This document shows, piece after piece, positions 16,835 through 20,602 of a stretch of DNA of 20,602 nucleotides. A program made the translations under genes and the position numbers. The number at the start of each line of letters is the position of its first letter. Position 1 is the first letter of the stretch. This stretch comes from Tritrichomonas foetus (lineage: Eukaryota > Parabasalia > Tritrichomonadida > Tritrichomonadidae), in the NCBI GenBank assembly GCA_001839685.1, contig MLAK01000984.1, forward strand, positions 1 through 20,602, written 5' to 3'. The notes under the pieces are model-generated. The model had not been told where the DNA came from and ran no database searches. It was given only the letters and a program-made list of their open reading frames with translations.

Positions 16835-18487
16835 TTAGGCTTCAGGATTTTTCATTACATAGTTTGCAATCATTAATGGGTCTTTTTCTTGGTCTCTTTT
16901 TGTTCTCAGCATTGCATCATTGATGAATTGATCAATGTCCATCACTGCAATCTGTCGACAAATTTCAGATAAGTTTGTGAAAGCAAATTCGAATTCCGAA
17001 GGCATCATCATTCCATGAATGAAAGGTGAAAATGCCTCAGTTAATGCAAACATGTCACCTGCACCAGAAAGAAGAAAAACTATAAAACTTATATCAAAAA
17101 GATCATCAAAAGATAATAAAGAATCACTTTTTGCGAAGAGCTGGCCAGTTTCCAGAAATCTTGCATTAAATGAGAAGTTGGAAGCAGTGATTTGAATAAT
17201 TTTGAAGGCTTCAAAGGCAGAATGACAAAAATCAAGAGGGCACATATCAAAACTCATTGATGCAAAAATACCAGCAGGTTCTTCATATAAATGACCATGT
17301 GGGAAACTATCTAGAGGTAAAGTAATCAAACTGTCATCAAGGTAACGCTTGGCTATACCAAAACCGATTGGAGAAACGTGTCTCAAACGTGAAACTCTTT
17401 CAACGAAGGCTTGTGTCTGTGAAGGTGATACTGGGCTGAAGAGGGACTTGGTGTATATTTCATTGAAAAAGTGACGAGCAAAAAAGACGAAAATATATTT
17501 CAAATATTTTTCTTCACTTAATTTTTTCAAATTACATAATTCTTTAGATGCATATAAAACAAGCTGGCCTGTAGCTTCTGGTTGTGTAATGGATTGTACG
17601 ATCCGAAGGTTGACCCTCTTTTGGAAATCTAAAGGAAAGCTACTTAATACCCCTATAAAAGTCTCTAAGCGGCCACTATCATCATAGAAATAAACCAATT
17701 TATCGTCAAAATTAGGAACTTTACAAATCGATTTCAAAGCACGAACGACTTCTTTTTGTGGCTTCACTTTCATCTTTTTGATGTGCCTCTTTAAATTTGT
17801 CGCCCTTTTTTCAATTTCTGCTGCTTCTGTCCCTCTTTTAGGAAAATATTTAATTTCTCTTTGAGCAGTGTTGATGTTTATTTTGATATCAACAAGTGGA
17901 AATTCCTCATGTGCTATTTGAATATAAGTCAATGATAAATTTAATTGATCTGATATCTCAGATATGTGTTTGTCACGTAAATCATAAAATTCAATAAGCA
18001 TGTCATAATAAAGAAGGTAAGCTGCTCTTTTCTTTACGCTTTCTTTCAAATCGTGATTCACTTTTTCAATTTTCGCAGCAATTTTTCTCTTCCGATTATC
18101 AATATTTTTCTGAACATTACGGATATCAAAAAAAAGCGTGTTGACCACTATATACGTTTGCTCAACTGATTTGTTAATTTTTTCTTTCATTTCGGCTTTC
18201 GAAATTGAGAAGTCTTGGGAATTTACAAAAAATACAAATTTCTTAACAAATGGATTCGCGGCCTCGAATGCTGCTGAACTTGTTTTCGATTGGTTTGCCT
18301 TTTTCTCGTTTTCTAGGGACGGCGATCGTTTGACTGTTGGCGCGAGTAAGTCAATTCCTTGAATAGGATTTTGTTTGCTCGAATTTGGAGAAAAGCCGAG
18401 GTCTTCGAAAGCTTTGGCTCTTTTGACACGTTTTTTTGCCATTGGCTTCTCGGCAAAAAGAATTGAATCCGGATCATCATCCAACAT
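16835..18487 (-). CDS. VPS9-domain-like protein (candidate Rab5-family GEF)
   Basis: A 550-residue protein. The N-terminal 70 residues are disordered and basic, with Ser/Pro sites. About 75-345 is a helical region with a likely coiled coil near 125-155 (NRKRKIAAKIEKV...). About 335-515 resembles a VPS9 domain, with the SFDDLFDISFIVFLL stretch (D461, D462) matching the 'ADDLLP.L.Y.I' helix and SEFEFAFTNL (497-506) matching the 'GE..Y.FTNL' motif. VPS9 domains exchange nucleotide on Rab5-type GTPases, so a role in endocytic traffic is likely. The usual Tyr of the second motif is Phe501 and the Pro of the first is Asp, so activity is uncertain. The start is the first ATG of the frame. No initiator-like motif is visible before it. 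Confidence 0.65.
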   Translation of the reverse strand: MLDDDPDSILFAEKPMAKKRVKRAKAFEDLGFSPNSSKQNPIQGIDLLAPTVKRSPSLENEKKANQSKTSSAAFEAANPFVKKFVFFVNSQDFSISKAEMKEKINKSVEQTYIVVNTLFFDIRNVQKNIDNRKRKIAAKIEKVNHDLKESVKKRAAYLLYYDMLIEFYDLRDKHISEISDQLNLSLTYIQIAHEEFPLVDIKININTAQREIKYFPKRGTEAAEIEKRATNLKRHIKKMKVKPQKEVVRALKSICKVPNFDDKLVYFYDDSGRLETFIGVLSSFPLDFQKRVNLRIVQSITQPEATGQLVLYASKELCNLKKLSEEKYLKYIFVFFARHFFNEIYTKSLFSPVSPSQTQAFVERVSRLRHVSPIGFGIAKRYLDDSLITLPLDSFPHGHLYEEPAGIFASMSFDMCPLDFCHSAFEAFKIIQITASNFSFNARFLETGQLFAKSDSLLSFDDLFDISFIVFLLSGAGDMFALTEAFSPFIHGMMMPSEFEFAFTNLSEICRQIAVMDIDQFINDAMLRTKRDQEKDPLMIANYVMKNPEA

Positions 18488-19236
18488 TGTTTTTTATTCC
18501 ATTTATTATTCAGGTTATTCAATTTTCTGACATATTTTCAATTTTTTTAAAGATTCAGATTTTTCCATTAAAAAATTAAAATAATAATTGATGTGTTGTG
18601 AAAAAGTAGGAAGGGATGAAAGTTTTCTATATTTATATGGCTAAATATTCAGAGATATTGAACAAATATATACAGAATATACAATCGGTTTTTCTTATCA
18701 AACTTTTTGATTGAATTTATTTTGACATGTTATTCATTTTGTATTGAAATCCTATCAATAAAATTTATAGCTTTTGTTAAATATCTTATTCTATTAAGGA
18801 TAAACTCCGGTGAAGTGATGTGAAGAATCATTCTTCAATGGATGACCTCGGGATCAAAAAGTTTGTTCATATTCTGAGCATTTGAATGATGTAAAATATT
18901 AGGGTCCCTTTTCAGATTGACCTAAAGGTCAAAATGAATAAGATACAAATATCGAAAACAAAAGTATTGCAAAGCAATTAAACAAACAATCTAATAAAAT
19001 CTTTTGAAGCAAACATAAAGCTTGACGCAACTCATCTCATTTTCTCTTATCTAATTTCTGATTTCAGATTGATTCAAATGTTTTTTATCTTTCAGTAATT
19101 TTCCATAGCGCCCCTGGTTATACTTTATAGTTTTCTACTCCCTATGTGGTTTTTCTCATACATTCAAATTTGCATCATTCATAAACATGTTTTCATCAAA
19201 GATCGTCCACCATATTTCACTAAGCCTTTGCCAGAA
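18488..19236. other. Intergenic region with two perfect or near-perfect palindromes
   Basis: No long gene. Structures: a 17-bp inverted repeat TGAAGAATCATTCTTCA at 18821-18837 and a 16-bp near-palindrome TTGACCTAAAGGTCAA at 18917-18932. A 15-codon frame starts at 18838 just after a TCATTC motif but ends at once, so it is not called. Confidence 0.5.
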
Positions 19237-19418
19237 TGACATGGTTAACCATAAAACGTTCCAAAATTCCCGGTTTGTTAACCAAATCGAACGATAGTAA
19301 TTCTCGATTGAACCTCTCGAAGGTTAACAAAAAAAAATTTAACTAAAGGTTAACCTAACCATTTAGTTGGTTTACCAAAAACCTTTCACCAACCGAACGA
19401 TATATTTTTTGGTTAACC
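19237..19418. repeat. Cluster of GTTAAC palindromes
   Basis: Five GTTAAC sites occur in 180 bases (19244, 19277, 19323, 19349, 19412), three of them within the 8-bp palindrome GGTTAACC. A degenerate GGTTTACC is at 19369. CGAACGATA also recurs (about 19289 and 19395), each copy preceded by an ACCAA-like sequence. Outside the right end of the window I noticed GTTAAC only once, inside the solenoid gene near 11744. The cluster is therefore not explained by base composition. It may be a diverged mobile-element end, a satellite fragment or a protein-binding array. Confidence 0.55.
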
Positions 19419-19466
19419 AAATTTAATAGAAAAATTAGCTACTCCATATTATTCCATTTTTTAAAA

Positions 19467-19628
19467 ATGAACTTCAATTACAAGTCATGTATTACATTTA
19501 ATTTAACAAAAAATAGTGGGATATATGATAAATTGAAGAAGAAGTCGAATTTTGGCACTTTCAATCACCATTATTTTCCAATGATTTCGATATTACCAAT
19601 CATTAACATTTCAATGATTGTTAAATAA
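19467..19628 (+). other. Small open frame, 53 codons
   Basis: ATG at 19467 to TAA at 19626-19628. The product begins MNFNYKSCITFNL and is rich in I, N and K, with no recognised motif. It lies inside the possible degenerate element. It could be chance or a remnant. Confidence 0.15.
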
Positions 19629-20057
19629 CAAAGAAAGAAAGTAATTAAACTCATTTCAATATTTATAAAAATTATAAAGCATAATTAATTATTTTGCTTT
19701 ATATTCATCAATAGAATTCAAACTGATAGAATCAATTAAAAATTATTCTAAAGAATTTAATACAATTGATCGATTCAACTTATGGTATCCCAACAATAAA
19801 ACTATCATTGATCCATGACTAACTCATAAATTTAATCAGATGTATTTTTTAAAAAAATTATATAAAATTCCACAAATAAAAGGGGTTTATGTTTAAAAAG
19901 ATTTGAAGATAAAGTAGAAGAAGAAAACGAACGATAAATAAGTTTAAATAAAGATTCAATGATGGATAAACTTGAAGAATACATGGAAGAAATATAAATA
20001 TATATAAAATATTAAAGAAGCAATTAAGAAAATAATTTGTTTCATGAATGAAATAAA

Positions 20058-20430
20058 TTACATTACAACATTAGTATCTCCACCTTCTGTAACTTGAACA
20101 ACTATATAAGGATGAATTTCTATTCTTTTTGTTTTAAAATTTTAACATTTCTGAAAATTATAAATCGAATTCATCAAAATCTAAATTCTGATGATGATTG
20201 TAAATAAATCCTAATTGTTGTCTATTCACTCATGAAAATATTAATAAAGATATTACTTCATTCTTTATAAATGTTTTATTACCTTTCCAACCTAAAATTA
20301 ATAATATATGAGACAATATTGAATATATAATTATTTCTGACGTTTTTGGTTAACCAAAAGTCAGATGTCACTTTTGAAAAACTTTGGGTTCATTTTTTGG
20401 TTAATCATTACCTTCAATACCCCAAACCAT
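20058..20430 (-). pseudogene. Decayed coding fragment with in-frame stops
   Basis: Reading the minus strand from an ATG at 20430, one frame runs to 20158 with protein-like content between stops. Stops fall in the GTTAAC-type sites, at a TGA near 20370 and at 20230-20232. The longest open part is 20349 to 20233 (39 codons, containing ILSHILLILGWKGNKTF), and after the 20230 stop 23 codons continue (RQQLGFIYNHHQNLDFDEFDL). A shifted frame then gives IEIHPYIVVQVTEGGDTNVV and stops at 20058-20060. The composition (W, G, H, Q, D) differs from what AT-rich noncoding DNA gives. The family is not recognised. This is likely a dead gene or part of a mobile element. Confidence 0.35.
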
Positions 20431-20443
20431 GTCAGAAATAAAT
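20331..20443. repeat. Short inverted repeat, 113 bp
   Basis: Arms TTATTTCTGAC (20331-20341) and its inverse, close to GTCAGAAATAA (20431-20441), are followed inward by T/G-rich sequence on both sides. A perfect 16-bp palindrome TTTTGGTTAACCAAAA lies at 20344-20359 and GGTTAATC at 20399-20406. The layout is like a small foldback element. Confidence 0.4.
20405..20410 (+). promoter_or_regulatory. Possible initiator-like element at the right edge
   Basis: TCATTA with the presumed +1 A at 20407 lies 22 nt before the ATG at 20429. It supports, weakly, a gene leaving the window. Confidence 0.25.
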
Positions 20444-20602
20444 GATATTAGTAATCAAATATTGAAGTTAAATTCACTTCCAAAAGTATGTGAAAAATGT
20501 TTGACGAGTTTGAAAGTTGTTGAAGAATCATTCATTTGATTTAACAATAGTTTTAAAGAACCAGAATCATCATTTTTACACCAAATTGCCAAAATTTCCA
20601 GC
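20429..20602 (+). CDS. Possible 5' end of a gene that leaves the window
   Basis: From ATG 20429 a frame reads MSEINDISNQILKLNSLPK and on to a TGA at codon 37 (20537-20539), then stays open to the window end. A GTATGT at 20486-20491, the usual trichomonad 5' splice signal, falls before the stop. If it is used, the stop lies in an intron. No ACTAACACACAG 3' intron motif is seen in the remaining 110 bases, so the intron would end beyond the window. Alternatives are a dead gene or chance. Confidence 0.25.

Larger units (their letters stand above)
19237..20434. mobile_element. Possible degenerate element bounded by inverted TGACATGGTT
   Basis: TGACATGGTT at 19237-19246 is matched by its inverse AACCATGTCA at 20425-20434. 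Both ends are flanked by GAA (outside bases), which could be a 3-bp target duplication. The interior has GTTAAC clusters at both ends and coding-like remnants with stops. Ten bases of inverted repeat and three of duplication can arise by chance, so the call is weak. Confidence 0.3.

Noticed and set aside
1..20602. tRNA, rRNA and CRISPR signals
   Set aside because: I looked for T-loop GGTTCRA motifs, rRNA-like conserved blocks and regularly spaced direct repeats and found none. A covariance-model scan could not be run.

Overview
The window looks like nuclear DNA of an AT-rich, intron-poor protist, most likely a trichomonad (Parabasalia, perhaps Tritrichomonas). This is inferred from three things. 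Intergenic DNA is very AT-rich, with compact intronless genes that use TAA, TAG and TGA as stops. A TCA(C/T)(A/T) initiator-like motif lies 4 to about 17 nt before several start codons, as in the trichomonad Inr. The gene set also fits: a bacterial-type sialidase, a YqhD-like alcohol dehydrogenase, a VPS9-like protein and a low-complexity LRR protein. The species is not proven.

Layout. 103-1287 (+) is an iron-dependent alcohol dehydrogenase. 1713-5303 (+) is a UBR-box/RING E3 ubiquitin ligase (N-recognin family). 6080-7225 (+) is a secreted sialidase with an intact active site. 7706-8854 (-) is a Ser/Thr kinase of CAMK/ULK type, convergent with the sialidase. 10275-12349 (-) is a broken alpha-solenoid (HEAT/ARM, karyopherin-like) gene in two overlapping frames, with a sharp GC change at the break. 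13340-13963 (+) is an orphan basic protein. 14883-16406 (+) is an LRR/coiled-coil protein with a long disordered acidic tail, convergent with 16835-18487 (-), a VPS9-like Rab-GEF candidate. The last 2.1 kb has no long gene. It holds a cluster of GTTAAC palindromes, small inverted repeats, a probable decayed coding fragment on the minus strand, and at the right edge a possible first exon of a gene leaving the window.

The genes do not form a pathway. Each appears to be a separate transcription unit, as usual in these genomes. The points most worth following are the composition and frame seam in the solenoid gene, the repeat-rich right end, the altered binding pocket of the UBR box, and short coding-like islands in intergenic DNA.
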